From NCBI GenBank assembly GCA_963693365.1, contig CAVNZM010000012.1, positions 5,704,001-5,768,000 of the forward strand: DNA of 64,000 nucleotides. The letters are read 5' to 3'. Source of the stretch: Amoebidium appalachense. Its lineage: Eukaryota > Ichthyosporea. Positions 26,062 through 45,158 of the stretch are shown piece by piece; position 1 is the first letter of the stretch; each line of letters begins with the position of its first letter. A model generated the notes under the pieces. It was not told where the DNA came from. It did not search any database and saw only the letters and a program-made list of their open reading frames with translations. Made by a program: the position numbers and the translations under genes.

Positions 26062-26121
26062 AAAAAAAAAAAAACTGGCACACAAGGATGCGTATGCATA
26101 CACACACACGGGTACACACCA

Positions 26122-26171
<50 letters not shown>

Positions 26172-26733
26172 ACACATACACACACCGTGTGATACACAAA
26201 ATAACACAAAACACACACACACACACAGACACACGAACTCGCACGTGCGCCCCTGCATGCACACACACACACACACGCACACACGCACACACACACACAC
26301 GCACACACACACGCACACGCGCGCGTACACTCACACACACACACACACACGCGCGCGCGCGCACACGCACACACGCATGCACACACACACACACGCGCGC
26401 GCGCGCTCTTACCCGTGGCCAGACCGTGGCTACCTAGCAGAGCCACCAGCCTGTCTCCTATGTGCTGCCTCTGTGCCTCCTCGCCCACTCCAAGTCCCTG
26501 CAGCCGTGTCCTGCACTAAAGTCAGCCCCAATCTTCCCACCCCCTCCCTCCCCCCTCCCACCTCTCCCCGTGCACGTACTCCATCCAGGCCGTCAGCTCA
26601 GCCAGCCGTGTGTCCAGCTCAGCCATAAACCCCTCCAGCCCCCCCTCAGGGGTGCTCCCCCCCGTGCCTGCTGTTCCATCCCGTCAGCCCCCTGCCTCCA
26701 CCCCCCCACCCCCCCAGCCACGCACGCACCCAT
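19099..26733 (-). CDS. TBC-domain Rab GTPase-activating protein
   Basis: TBC proteins stimulate GTP hydrolysis by Rab GTPases in membrane traffic. Exons (minus): 26733-26730, 26670-26580, 26510-26413, 25754-25708, 25414-25289, 24592-24464, 24326-24267, 24184-24077, 23606-23511, 23453-23391, 23205-23140, 22318-22269, 21860-21709, 21426-21305, 20897-20841, 19596-19474, 19368-19270, 19188-19099, giving 526 residues with all phases agreeing. The TBC domain spans about residues 178-395. The arginine finger IEKDLHR (Arg225) and glutamine finger GYCQSLNF (Gln259) are both present, so GAP activity is expected. Later blocks are [34 protein letters not shown] and [20 protein letters not shown]. The N-terminal 150 residues are unrecognised; the C-terminus is charged and probably helical. 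The start is uncertain: exon 1 holds only ATGG before a NAGNAG acceptor. Introns 14 and 15 are repeat-derived. Confidence 0.9.
19635..20813. mobile_element. Nested inverted-repeat element inside TBC intron 15
   Basis: The ends are inverted repeats sharing TGTTTGGCAGC (left 19636-19651, right 20796-20812), flanked by TA on both sides. Inside lie a 49-50 bp tandem repeat (three copies, 19796-19943), an internal palindrome of the terminal motif (19641-19712) and a large foldback with arms of roughly 220-240 bases (about 20240-20480 and 20557-20780) around a loop of about 76 bases. There is no transposase frame, so it is non-autonomous. The AT-rich composition differs from the surrounding GC-rich gene. 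Confidence 0.75.
20880..21005 (-). repeat. Triplicated 3' splice-site segment in TBC intron 14
   Basis: A roughly 41-bp unit (sense strand: TTTTTAGTTCTACAGCGAG then ATGAAG) is present three times. Only the copy nearest the exon continues into coding sequence; the others are decoy acceptors carrying a fragment of exon 15. Confidence 0.85.
21005..21310 (-). repeat. Tandem repeat derived from the 5' splice site of TBC intron 14
   Basis: About nine units of roughly 31 bp contain CTATGTGCAGGGCGATGGAT or a variant. On the sense strand each carries CCTGCACATAGGT, a near-copy of the exon 14 end plus donor (CCTGCAC followed by GTAGGT at 21305/21304). Confidence 0.85.
22851..23127 (+). repeat. GT-rich compound repeat in TBC intron 11
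   Basis: A pure (GT)n block (22851-22924), degenerate GT repeats, then a (TGTGCC)n hexamer array to about 23121. It lies antisense to the gene. Confidence 0.9.
23286..23390 (-). repeat. (GT)n array at the TBC exon 10 donor
   Basis: Read on the gene strand, GT repeats start at the first intron base after 23391, followed by a G-rich tract. Confidence 0.9.
25848..26406 (-). repeat. (GT)n, (CG)n and A-run compound repeat in TBC intron 3
   Basis: On the gene strand the donor GTAAGA is followed by GC alternation, long GT arrays and two T runs (25919-25933 and 26050-26073). Confidence 0.9.
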
Positions 26734-27471
26734 CTTCAACTCCGTGCAGGTAGACCCAGCCTACGGCACGCCACCTTTCCGCACCAGCACCGGTCACCAG
26801 CGAGGCACAGGGGCTGTAGGGTGCGGGGCAGGCAGGGCAGGACCTAGACGGTCGGCAAGTAGGTCTGGTGTGTGCAGGCACAAAGAGGCCCAGTCTATGC
26901 ATGCAGCGCACACCGTGACCCACCACCAGGCCCTGTCTGCTGTTTGCTCTCTAGGCGCACTCTCTTGGGGCTCTCATCATACTTTTGTTGAGGGCTCAGG
27001 CACACTTTGCGGCTAAGTTGCCAGCGGGCTGGCTCATGAAGTGCACAGACTGTTTGTCAGAGATGCGCACTGGTAATATAGTATCGTATCAGTCCGCCGA
27101 TGTATTGGGCGCGCAAACAATGATCGATGCGTTGCTAGAATAGCATCATCTGGTGCAGGGTTGGAAAGCGGGCAACTTTGCTGTTACGTAATCAGTTTTA
27201 TACCTATGATCGAGCAATGATCGACTGTCCAAACACAACGGCAACACACGAATAAATTGCATTTGGACAAACTCGGTGACTACTTTGAGTAGCTGTGCAA
27301 TTATATTAATTATCATATCTGTATAGCATGATACTCCCGGTAACTAAGTCACATATTGTTATACAGCACAACACATCCGATCAGGCCAGGGGGCCCATGG
27401 AGTACTCACATACAAAGATATATCTCTACAGAGGCTGTGCACACAGGGGAGAGACGGAGAACGGGGGGAGA

Positions 27472-27507
<36 letters not shown>

Positions 27508-27665
27508 GGGGGGGGGGGGGGGGCACGAGGAAGAGAGACGCACACAGAGAGAAGGCACGAAGGGAGAGAGAGAGAGATGCATTCACAATTGAGAAGTGAA
27601 CATATGTAAACAAACAAACAAAATCAAGCATATTGCACACACACGCACTCTGTCTCTCTCTCTCC

Positions 27666-27697
<32 letters not shown>

Positions 27698-27732
27698 GAA
27701 ACACGAACCCACACATGTACACACACACATGT

Positions 27733-27810
<78 letters not shown>

Positions 27811-27889
27811 ACACACAGACACACAGACACACACAAACACAAACACACACACACACACACCTGTGACACACCGTCACACACTGCGGCCG

Positions 27890-27923
<34 letters not shown>

Positions 27924-28387
27924 ACAACAAAAAAAAAAAAAAAAAAAAAAAAACTCACCCCAACCCGACACAACCGGACGCGGGGGTGAGCTGATTGTCA
28001 GGTTGAAAACAATACTGCTGCCCTGCCACTGTCATGTTTTACTCCGTGTGCCTTCGTATTCAGCACACCGAATTAAAAGGCTGGAGCTGGCTGGCAAGCA
28101 GCGCGCAAAGCATTCCCGTACAGTGTGTCACATGTAAAGAGTAGCACCGTTGGCAATTTGATGGGCAAAAGCTTTGTTATACAACGTTATTGAGTAAGTA
28201 CCTCGTATGGTTGGTCTGAGTCACTGACTTTGAGTGGCAAACCACACAGCTGGCACCCAGCTCGAAACTACAACTGAGCTCTTATTATCGAAACTGGCCA
28301 GCCCCTCTGCGCTTGCCATATGTGGCTGGGCTTCATTTTCTGTCAGCGCCAAGGAACAGAAATATGCCAGGCAAGCACATTGCTGTG

Positions 28388-28442
28388 CTAACACGTACTG
28401 ACGTGTTGCCACACGTGCGACGCTATACATCTGTCCCTTTTA

Positions 28443-28473
<31 letters not shown>

Positions 28474-28730
28474 GAAAGGAGACACCGCCTCAGTAGGTGG
28501 TAGATTGTTGTGGTACTGAGGATAGTTGCGCTATGGTACTTTTTACAGAGCGAAAGAACAACAAACATTTTGCGGGAAACAAAGGAAATGCGGGCGGACT
28601 CCTACCACCTACTGAGGCGGTGTCTCCTTTTTCCTTTTCTTTTTTTTTTTTTTTTTTTTTTTTTGCAAAAAGGGCCGCCACAGGTAGATGTATAACGTCG
28701 CACGTGCGGCAACACGTCAGTACGTGTTAG
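28388..28730. mobile_element. Foldback (MITE-like) element with about 115-130 bp inverted repeats
   Basis: Arms 28388-28502 and 28603-28730 are reverse complements apart from small differences. Both share CTAACACGTACTGACGTG at the outer end, an A/T run of about 25-30 bases in the middle, and GGAGACACCGCCTCAGTAGG at the inner end. The central spacer is about 100 bases. There is no coding capacity and the target duplication is unclear. Confidence 0.85.
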
Positions 28731-30467
28731 GGCGGACTCCAGCCCTCGATCGATTTTCGTTGCCCGCATTCCATCCTGGCGACATTGGCACATAAAAATA
28801 GATTTTTGCGGGAGAACCCATTGAATTGTTTGTACGCCCAATTGCGCCCCGCCCCGGGGGACGTAATAATTAGTATGTATCCAATATTGAAAGTGCAATG
28901 ATCCCTTCATATTAGTATCCTCATGAGTCCTCCCCCAACTCTCCCTCTCCTCCCCCCTCCTCCCCCCCTCCCCCTTCTTTCAAAGTTTTCTTTTTCGGAT
29001 TTGATTTTGTTACTACTATTGTTATTGCTGCTATTATTTTATCAACACGAGTTATTTCATTGTTTCCACCTGTTTGTTATTTATTTTTTCATTACAGCCT
29101 ACTGAGACTATAGAGTATGTATTCACCTATAGCTATCGCTCGCCAAAAAACAGGGGAAAAAAGCATAGCCCAGCTTTGCGGCTCTAGCATGTATCTGCTG
29201 CCATAGTCTACACGGCCTACATTCTGAGCATTCGCGTGGGAGCACTACCCCTTCGTGTGCATCCATTGCTTTAATAAAAAAACTGCGTTTTCCTTCAGTA
29301 ATCCGACTGCCGGTCGCCCCTCGAGCTCCCCCTCCTCCCCCCCCCCCCCCCCCCTCCCTCCCTCCCTCTTTTTTTTTTTTTAGAACCACGCAGATGCCCC
29401 CGGTCACCGTGATCATTGATATGTACAACAAAGTTGAAGGTCTTAATGACATGATACCTGGTATAGGCTACCACTATTAGACATAATGCATGATGCCCCG
29501 AATGAAGCAGGAGATCTACCACTGAGCTGAACCCCTTCACAGGCACCGGTGAGGAGTGTTCGTTGCAAGTGGTTCTAACGTGTACACGTAGCTACGGAAG
29601 GGGACTAAGGTATCTCCCCGTGAGCATATCGCACAACTTGTAACACCGTGCCTGAGCAGCATACTGTTGGCCAATGAGAGTGACTGTCCGGATTGGCCCA
29701 TGGTCGGGCCTGGGGGTGTTTGCCTGACTCAGAGCACTATGTCCTTACATAATAATGGTGTCTGTCGCCTGACCAATATTAATCCCTCTTGAACACGAAA
29801 AGGCCGAATCACGGGCCGTAAAGTAAGAACAATGAGGTAAGCTTAAGAAGGAAACGATCTACAGTTGATCCAAACACTCCCATCTAATCCCCTACGATGG
29901 ATGTCGTGCCGTCTCTCTGGAATGTGTATTACTTAGCCTAATAGGTGTGTTAAACCTGCCCAGAAGTATCGCATGCCGTATTTCGGTTCAATGTCAGAGG
30001 GTATAGGGTTGCCTAGAGTGTTGAAGGAGAAGGGGGGGGGGGGGGGGGGGGGGCACCCAGCTGTGACAGTCGGGTTTCTGAGGGAAAAAGTAGGACCAGT
30101 ACTAGTACGGTGTGACGTGTTTGTGCATGCTGCCTTGTGTGGCTGTGCGCCTTAAGAGCCATGGTACTCACGACAACTCATTTGGCACGTCCGTCATTCT
30201 GCGTGGGCCGGGGTGAACGTCGGTGGGTCAGCCCCCCCTTTCCCCCCAACCCCTCCCCAACCCAGTGGCACTCCCACTCGGCTAGCCGGAGGTAGGCCAG
30301 CCTGCAGAGTGACCGATGTGACCAAGACTACCAGCAAAATGCATGTGGCATTCTAGGGTGAGTGGTTTGACGCAGTGTGAGTGTGCTGTCAGCAAATGAG
30401 AAGCAACGACTGGCAGAGGTCCAAGTGGCCCATGACCACTCAGGGAGTCGATTCGGCGCAAATTTGT

Positions 30468-30617
30468 GCAGACAAGCATAGTCTAAGCTTGACATGTGGT
30501 GTCAGTAGCAGCATCCTGCAGACAAGCATAGTCTAAGCTTGATATGTGGTGTCAATAGCAGCATCCTGCAGACAAGCATAGTCTAAGCTTGATATGTGGT
30601 GTCAGTAGCAGCATCCT
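30468..30617 (+). repeat. Three tandem copies of a 50-bp unit
   Basis: Copies begin at 30468, 30518 and 30568 (GCAGACAAGCATAGTCTAAG as the opening) and differ by only one or two bases, indicating recent duplication. Confidence 0.95.
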
Positions 30618-31930
30618 GAGGGTGCACCCTGAGTCGTCGTGCTCCCACCCATCAAGGCCCTTTGGGGTTGGGTTTAAAATTTTACAGATCCGACGTCCGA
30701 GCCACACGCCTCAGTGATTTCCGGTGCATCCGAGGCAAGTGCATATGTAGCTGATGTTACACTGTGACTGCCGCATGAAGCAAAAGACACGTATTGGATA
30801 GTGGTGCAGTGGAATCCGTTTGTTCGGTGCAGTACATGTCCCCCTCACGGGTCTGTGTGTGCCTGTATACGTGCGTGGCCCAGACATGACCGGTTCTGGC
30901 ACGGTGTAGATTGTGGTAGGCTATCCACTATCACATGCTGCCAAGGGGAGGACTCAGGTGTCGTTGTGTTGCGGTGGGCAGTGCATGCTGGCTGTGTATG
31001 TTGCGGCAGTCAGAACGGTATGTGCCCGCAGTATGCAATAAGTTACAGCTACATTTGATCAACGTGTGCACGGGCTGATTTCACTTTAAACCGGAGTAAC
31101 GTTGTATGTGGCCAACGGTGGCACATGCGGCATGGTTGAACTGCCACTTTGACTTTGATGGATTGCATAAGGTTAGTTGGCCGGCTTCCAGGCTGGCCGC
31201 CAAATAAAAATGTGAACCCCCACTGCGCATGCTCATACGGTGATGGGCTATGGCCTGCTGGCCATGATATATGTACACACTGTGCCAGCTGTACATGCAC
31301 TGCGGCACCACCACGACACTGCAGCCTTCGGGCAGCTGCAAAACACTGCCATGGAGACTCAAGTGTGGGGTAGATATCACTGCCTAGCCGGCACAGACAG
31401 TACGGTGATGATGCGAGAGCCAGACCAGGTCCGTAAATAGACCTACTGGCCCACAGCAACATGCAGCCGTGCATGCTGGCCCTCCCTAGTGCCTGCATGC
31501 CCATGCCCATATATGGACACCATGTGCAAGCGGTGTGTATGGGGAGGGTGGGTGGGATGGGGCCGGGAAGGGGGGGGGGAGAAGGGGGATGGGCCCGGGG
31601 GGAGGGGGGTGGGTGATGGGGGGGGGGGGGGGGGGGGAGACACTGCAGGAAAGACACCGTTTGACTGCCTTCAATAGGCCGAAGGTCATTTTGTATTTTG
31701 GACCTTATTGGGCATAATAATATCTGGTATTGTCTTTTAGGCTGCCGGGATTTGTGTCTTGAAGTTACACCTAAAACTATTAAGCAAAGGCAGACAGCTT
31801 GTAAATAAATTGGAAGACTTATGCTGTCTTTCGGCAGCTCAATTGTCTTACACAGGACACTATTATTCTATGTACCATGCAAACACATCATATGATATAT
31901 ATTTACAGTCTAAGTATATACATGGTGGCG

Positions 31931-32689
31931 CTATTTGTCAGCCTGCTTGCTCTTGAACGGGTTGAGGTTTGCAGCCCCCTTGACCAGCGTCTTTCCAACC
32001 CCCCCCACCCCCTTGGCTACCCCCACACCCACCGTAGCCACCCCCTTGCCCACACCCACCACGCCCTTGCCCACACCCACCACGCCCTTGCCCACCACCC
32101 CCCCCACGGCACCCACAGCATCCAGGGGCTGCATCTTGGCCTTGCGCTGCTTCATGCCTGCACGCATTGGTAGGGTCAGCACATGCCCACCAGCAAGCAC
32201 ACCCAGGGGGCCCAGCACGTACCAATGTCCATGGCGGCCCACTGGCCCTGCAGGATGCTGATGGCCGTGTCCACGGGCACACAGGCATACCTGCTGCTGG
32301 TCTCCTGCTGGCTGGCCAGCCGCAGCGCCAGCAGCTTGCTGATGCTGTCCTCAACCTGGGCCACAGTCAGCACACAGCCATGCAGCCACACAGGCACACA
32401 GGAGCACAGGCACATAGGCACGCACACACACACAGAGGGGAGGGGAAGGGAGGCTGAGACAAGCGGGAACCAGCGCGGAGGGAGATTGGGTTGAAGAGAG
32501 GGGGAGAAAAGGGGGGAGGGGGGGGGAGAGAGAGAGAGAGAGGGGGGGGGGGGGGGAAGAAGAAACAGAGAGAGAAAGAAAGCAAGAATAGGGAGGGGAG
32601 CTCTCTCGGGGGGAGGGGGGGGGGGGGGGAGAAGGAACGGGAAGAGGACAGGGAGACGGGAAAAGAGCAAGTAGAGAGGCAGGGAGAGA

Positions 32690-32724
<35 letters not shown>

Positions 32725-33073
32725 TGTGTTTGTGTGTGTTTGTGTCGGGGGGGGAGGGGGGAGGGGGAGGGGGGATGGGAAGGGACAGGGTGGGGAGACA
32801 GTGAGTGGGCAAGAGAGAAGACTCTAGGAAAAGGGAAACCGAGAGGGGAGGGAGGAGAAGGGGAGGCCGAGGGGGGCGACGGGGTAGGAAGTGATGAAGG
32901 AAGAAAGGGAGGGTGAGATAGTGAGAGTTAAGGAATGAAGCAATGACTGAGAAAGGAAGGGAAGGAGGGAGCAAGGGAGGGAGCCACGGTAGAAGGGAGA
33001 GGGAGACAGCGCGCGAGACGCAGACACGGACACACACACATAATATACACACATGCAGGCATGCACCCAGCCA

Positions 33074-33117
<44 letters not shown>

Positions 33118-33283
33118 GCACGCACGCACGCACGCACACACCTATGTGGCATGCATGCACACAAAACACACACACACACACTTGCACCCCCCCCCCCCCC
33201 CCCCCCCCCCCCCCCACACACACCCACACCCACAACCGTACCCCCACCCCCAGACCCCTACAAGAACACATACACACACGCGT

Positions 33284-33327
<44 letters not shown>

Positions 33328-33443
33328 CCCCCCCCCCCCCCCCCAAACACACACAGACACTCTCCACTCCCACACGCACGAGCCCACACACACGTACACA
33401 CAGACACACATGTATACTCAACCATCTCCATCCCTCGCGCGCG

Positions 33444-33504
<61 letters not shown>

Positions 33505-33865
33505 ACACCCACACCCACACCCACACCCACATGCACGAATGCACACACTCGCACCATCACCACCCACCCACCCACCCACCCACCCACCCACCCACATCCA
33601 CACACATGCGCAATCACAACACCCACACACACACACATATCCACACACCCACCCACACCCACACCCACACCCACCCACACACACCTCGAAGTCCACGTCC
33701 AGGCCCAGCTTCTCCAGCAGGAATGCCTCCGCAAACCTATCCAGCTCCTCCACTGCCCCCAACCAATCAGATCACTTGCAACACCCCCCCTCCCCCCCCT
33801 GAGACATACACTCCAGTGGGCCGTGCAGCAGCAGCATGTAGTAGCCCAGCACCTGTGCCCCCCGT

Positions 33866-33922
<57 letters not shown>

Positions 33923-36900
33923 CGCATGAGGGGTTCCACGTACGGCCTCGCAGACCTCCTGGTCCTCGCAGCTGTGCACCAGCTTGAGGATCAGGCTGTC
34001 GTTGTTGCTGAGCATCTTGGTGTACAGCGTCTCCGTCTGCCCACACGTCAGCATCTACCTCCCCCCCCCCCCCCCCCCCCCCCGCACGTACCAGGGTGGC
34101 CTCCTGTGTCTGCATGGCCAGGGCGCGCTGGCTGTATGCCCGGTAGCCCATGTAGCCCAGCCCCCCCACTATCGTCAGCATCAGCTCGTCGCTGAACTGC
34201 CCCGCCTGCACAAAAGCACTCAGCTATCCCCCCCCCCCCCCCGCCCCCCTTCCCCCCCCCCCCCCCCCCCTGCGCCCCTTGGTTGCACTTGCATCGAGCA
34301 CGGAGGTGACGACTGTGGCCAGGCCCATGACCACGGTGACCAGCAGCATGATCGAATCCATGGACGGCAGCTTGATGATGCGCGCAGGAAACAGCAGCTC
34401 TAGGTCCGCCTGCAAAAAAAGGTCACCACCATGCACACACACAGACACAGCCACCACACACAGACACAGCCGCCACACACGCGGCCACCAACTTCCACCC
34501 AGCACCCAATCACACACACACACAGACAGGCACGTACGCGGGGGATGTCGTGGAAGTGCTTGAGCATGATATGCTTGCTGCCGGCCGGCCGGTAGACCAG
34601 CACCATGTCCTTGAACGAGGGCTCCTGGATCGTGTGCTCCACCACAATGTCTGCCCTCTCTGTTAGCATCCCCCCCCCCCCCCCCCCCCCCCCCCCCAAA
34701 AAAAAACTCTTCCTCCCCCCCCCCCCCCCCCCCCCAAAACACGTACCCTGGGGCAGCAATCGCAGCTGGTCGATCCTCACCCGGTCGATCTTGACGTCGG
34801 CCTCCACCACTGCCCCACCACTCAGCACCCACCAGCCCCCCTACCCTCTAAGCACATTGCATGCCCTTGGGCCTTACCCTTCTCAGGGAAGACCTTGCGG
34901 ATCTTTGCGCGCTCTGTGCGCTCCTTCTCGACCTCTGTCTCCATAGCCGGCCGCCTGCGTGGGCTGTAGAGGAACACGTAGACCAGGGTGGTGGCCAGCA
35001 GCAGCTCCACAAACACCCAGCCCACATAGTCCCACACCTCTGCAAACCAGTTAGCAAGACCGTGCCGTGCCATGTAAAGTGCACTCTGGCTAGTGGGAAC
35101 CTAGGTTCGAGAACGATGCCCCCATGATACCGGGGCCTAGACTACACACATGCATGCCCATGTTCAGTCGGGCCCTTCTGAAGGGCCACGAGGGGAGGGT
35201 AGGGCAGCACAGGTCCAACTCACCGGCGCCTGGAGGTGGGTGGGCCAGCTGCTGGTATGCGGCATACAGAAAGAGGGTTGCCCACATCCCCACGGTGGCC
35301 TGCAGCCAGTCCCTCAGCCTCCCACCCACCCAATCCCCTCCCCCCAGCCCGCTGCCTACCAGTGTCTTTGTGGACTTTGGGAAGGCCACTGAGCCGCTGC
35401 TGACCACGCCGTCGTCCTTTGGGGCCTTTGCCTTTTTAGCCAGCCCCAGCCGCTGCCAAACAGTCAGCAGCACACCCCAACAGGGCCCACGCGGGGGGCA
35501 GGGCACACACCTGGCGCAAGGAGGCCACGGCATCAGCCAGCACGGTCTGGGCCCTGGTCAGCAGCAGGTTGATCTTCTCCAGCACAAACAGGTCCGTCTT
35601 GGACTCTATCCCCGTGCCCCGGTGGAACAGCAGGATGTAGTCCGTGATGTCCGCCCGGTACCGCAGGTCCTGCGAGGGGCCCAGCTCGGGAGGGTTCTTC
35701 TTGAGCCGCTGGAAGTGGCGGAAAAACAGCCGCCCATCGACCGCGTCTGCATCCAGGTCTATCTCCACGCTCAGGTTGTAGTTGAGCTTGAGCGCCTGTT
35801 GCATCTGCACACTGCCCTCAGCACCTGCACCCTTTCAAACCCCCCCCCCCCCTCTCCCCTCCCCCCCCCCTCCCCCCCCCCCCCCCCCTTTCGTCCGTCT
35901 TCCCCCCCACCTCTGTCTCCGTCATCAGGCGGTAGTTGCCCCTGTCCAGCACCTCAGCCAGCTGGTCCAGAAACTCATCCTCTCTCATTTCTATCTCTGC
36001 ACCCAGCAGCCGCTCCTTCTCAATCCTGAAAAACCCGCCCTCAGCAACCCCTCCCCCCCCCCCCCTCTCGGCCAGCAGCAGACCCACCTGCTGACGGACT
36101 TCTTTGGGTCGAAGTATGAAAACAGGTTCAGCAGACTCTCCGCTGTCTGCCTGAACGTCACATGGTAGTAGCTGTGCACCCGTTTATTAGCAACAAAGCC
36201 CCACCACAGGCCTCCCAGCCTCCGCCTCCCCAGACCAACCCCCCCACCTGGATATGGACTTGCACAGAAGCCCCAGCTTGGCCCCCTCCTCCCCGCCCTT
36301 TTTGTCCGCCCAGTCGTTGAGTATGGCCTCCACCTGCCCCCCCTCTCAGTACCCCGACCAGCACCCACCCACCCAGATAGTCCAGGGCGCGCACCATCTT
36401 TGCCTGGGGCACGGCTATGTAGTGTTGCCGTGGCCGTGGAAACTGCTCGACCTCCGCCGGCACCGTTGCAAAAAGCTGCACGCCCGTCAGCCTCCCCTCC
36501 CCCCCCCCCCCCCTCCCCTCCCCCCCCCTCCCCCCTCGCCCCCCCCTCCCCTCCTTCTGCTGTCCCCCCCCGTGCGCTTCCAGGAGGGCGCACCTTCAGC
36601 AGCCAGGCCGTCCAGCCGGCCTGCTTTGCCGGGGTATCTGCCTCTGCACTCGTCTTGTTGGCCACCGTCAACACGCCCTGATGTTGCCGCCGCGCCTCGT
36701 CCCGCAGAGCCAGCAGTCGCTACAGCCCAGATCTTAGCCATTACCCCCTCCCCCTTCCCTCCCCGCCACGCCAACCACTATCCCCCTCTCCCCCCCCCCC
36801 CCCGCCCCCCCCCGCCTTCACCTCCCACCTCTCCCACTGGGTGTGTGTGTGCGGCGCACCTGCTTCTCCTCGTCTGACGTCACCCCCTGCACTGTCACTA

Positions 36901-37057
36901 CCTCGGGCTCAACCTGCACCCCCGCCAACCCCGCGGGGACATCGGCTGCAGGCTGGGCTGGCACGTCGGTTGGCTCGGCAGGTGCCTGCACAGCGTCCGC
37001 TGTCGCGGGATCTGGGGCCTCCTGCGCCGGTGGCGCTGGGGGCGCTGTGTCGGCCAT
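31931..37057 (-). CDS. DUF3754 (TMEM143-type) membrane protein
   Basis: Function unknown; relatives are predicted organelle membrane proteins. Exons (minus): 37057-36860, 36719-36594, 36475-36365, 36333-36248, 36171-36088, 36025-35911, 35804-35511, 35452-35360, 35299-35224, 35039-34878, 34809-34747, 34659-34538, 34409-34293, 34205-34092, 34036-33944, 33852-33810, 33752-33685, 32355-32223, 32157-31931, giving 774 residues, all in phase. The N-terminus is Ala/Pro/acidic. Family blocks are YILLFHRGTGIESKTD, LFVLEKINLLL, KDMVLVYRPAG, HIMLKHFHDIP, ADLELLFPARIIKLPSMDSI and EDQEVCEAVLGYYMLLLHGP. Hydrophobic segments lie near residues 371-384, 400-417, 530-549 and 557-572. The C-terminal 75 residues carry VGKG repeats. 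Intron 13 is GC-AG with a GCAAGT donor. In exon 3 a later donor than the first GTGGGT was chosen to keep phase. Intron 17 (1.3 kb) is repeat-filled. Confidence 0.88.
32440..33690 (-). repeat. Low-complexity DNA filling DUF3754 intron 17
   Basis: G/A-rich purine tracts (32440-32950), C runs (33077-33102, 33187-33215), (CA)n arrays, CACCC repeats and a short (CG)n block. On the gene strand GTGTGTGGG repeats begin at the exon 17 donor. Confidence 0.9.
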
Positions 37058-37631
37058 ATTGCGTGCAGCACAGCCACGCACAGCCAAATGCTAATGGTGT
37101 CTACCGCTGGTACCCCTTGCTCACAGCGTGGGTAGAAGCAAAGTTGCAGCAGCGCAAGCACAAGTGCAGAACTAACGCTTTAGTTGAACTTAGCCTAGCT
37201 AGCCTATTGTAGGAGGAGAGAAGAAAAAAAAAAAAGTGCGGCGCCGTAGCGATGCAAAATCATGCGATCACGGCAGATCTTTGCTGATAGCGTGATCGCT
37301 GGCTTTATTGCGCCTCGGTATGTGTGGCATGCACCGTGGAATGATTATGGTTGTAAAAACAGTGTGTGTCAATGTACTGAACAAAGTTGTTGAGAACAAC
37401 ACATGTTTGCATTGCCTGGGTGTAGGCCTCACTCGCGTTAAAGACAAATTCACCAGGCTTCCAGTGTTGAATAGCTGCACCTGCTGGGTAGCGCTCGCTC
37501 CCAGCCAGCGCTAGTGCTTTGTCACAGCATGGTGGCCTGCCTGCGCGGCAAGGAACCACACACCAGAGCACCTGTTTGCGGGCCAGCACTATGTGCCTGT
37601 AGCCGGGGCCCTGTGCGCCAGGGAGGTGAGG
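37058..37631. promoter_or_regulatory. Shared head-to-head promoter interval
   Basis: 574 bases separate the start codons of two divergent genes (DUF3754 on the left, adenylyl cyclase on the right). It includes an A run at 37221-37234. No TATA box or conserved element stands out, and the promoters are inferred from position only. Confidence 0.5.
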
Positions 37632-44985
<7,354 letters not shown>

Positions 44986-45152
44986 CCTGTTATCTTACTA
45001 TCCGTGAATGATGTGTTATGTAGCTGGATGAATGATTGCGATAGTTGAATGGACATACGTTGAACGTAGTGTATACCGGTAGCCTGGCACTGGGGTAGGC
45101 CCAGGGCAGCAGTAGCAGCCCCAGTCACTAGTATTAGATCCAAACTCATTAT

Positions 45153-45158
45153 AATAAA
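45153..45158 (+). other. Putative adenylyl cyclase polyadenylation signal
   Basis: AATAAA begins 168 bases after the cyclase stop codon. Confidence 0.5.

Larger units (their letters stand above)
26734..31930. other. Intergenic region between the TBC gene and the DUF3754 gene
   Basis: No gene is supported in these 5.2 kb. Contents are a G run (27477-27522), CT repeats (27651-27697), a (CA)n array (27735-27807), C and A runs (27893-27953), a foldback element, a 50-bp triplicate repeat, CCAAT-type motifs at 29671-29675 and 29692-29696 with no associated gene, and a tRNA-A-box-like sequence near 29510-29545 on the minus strand. Confidence 0.5.
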
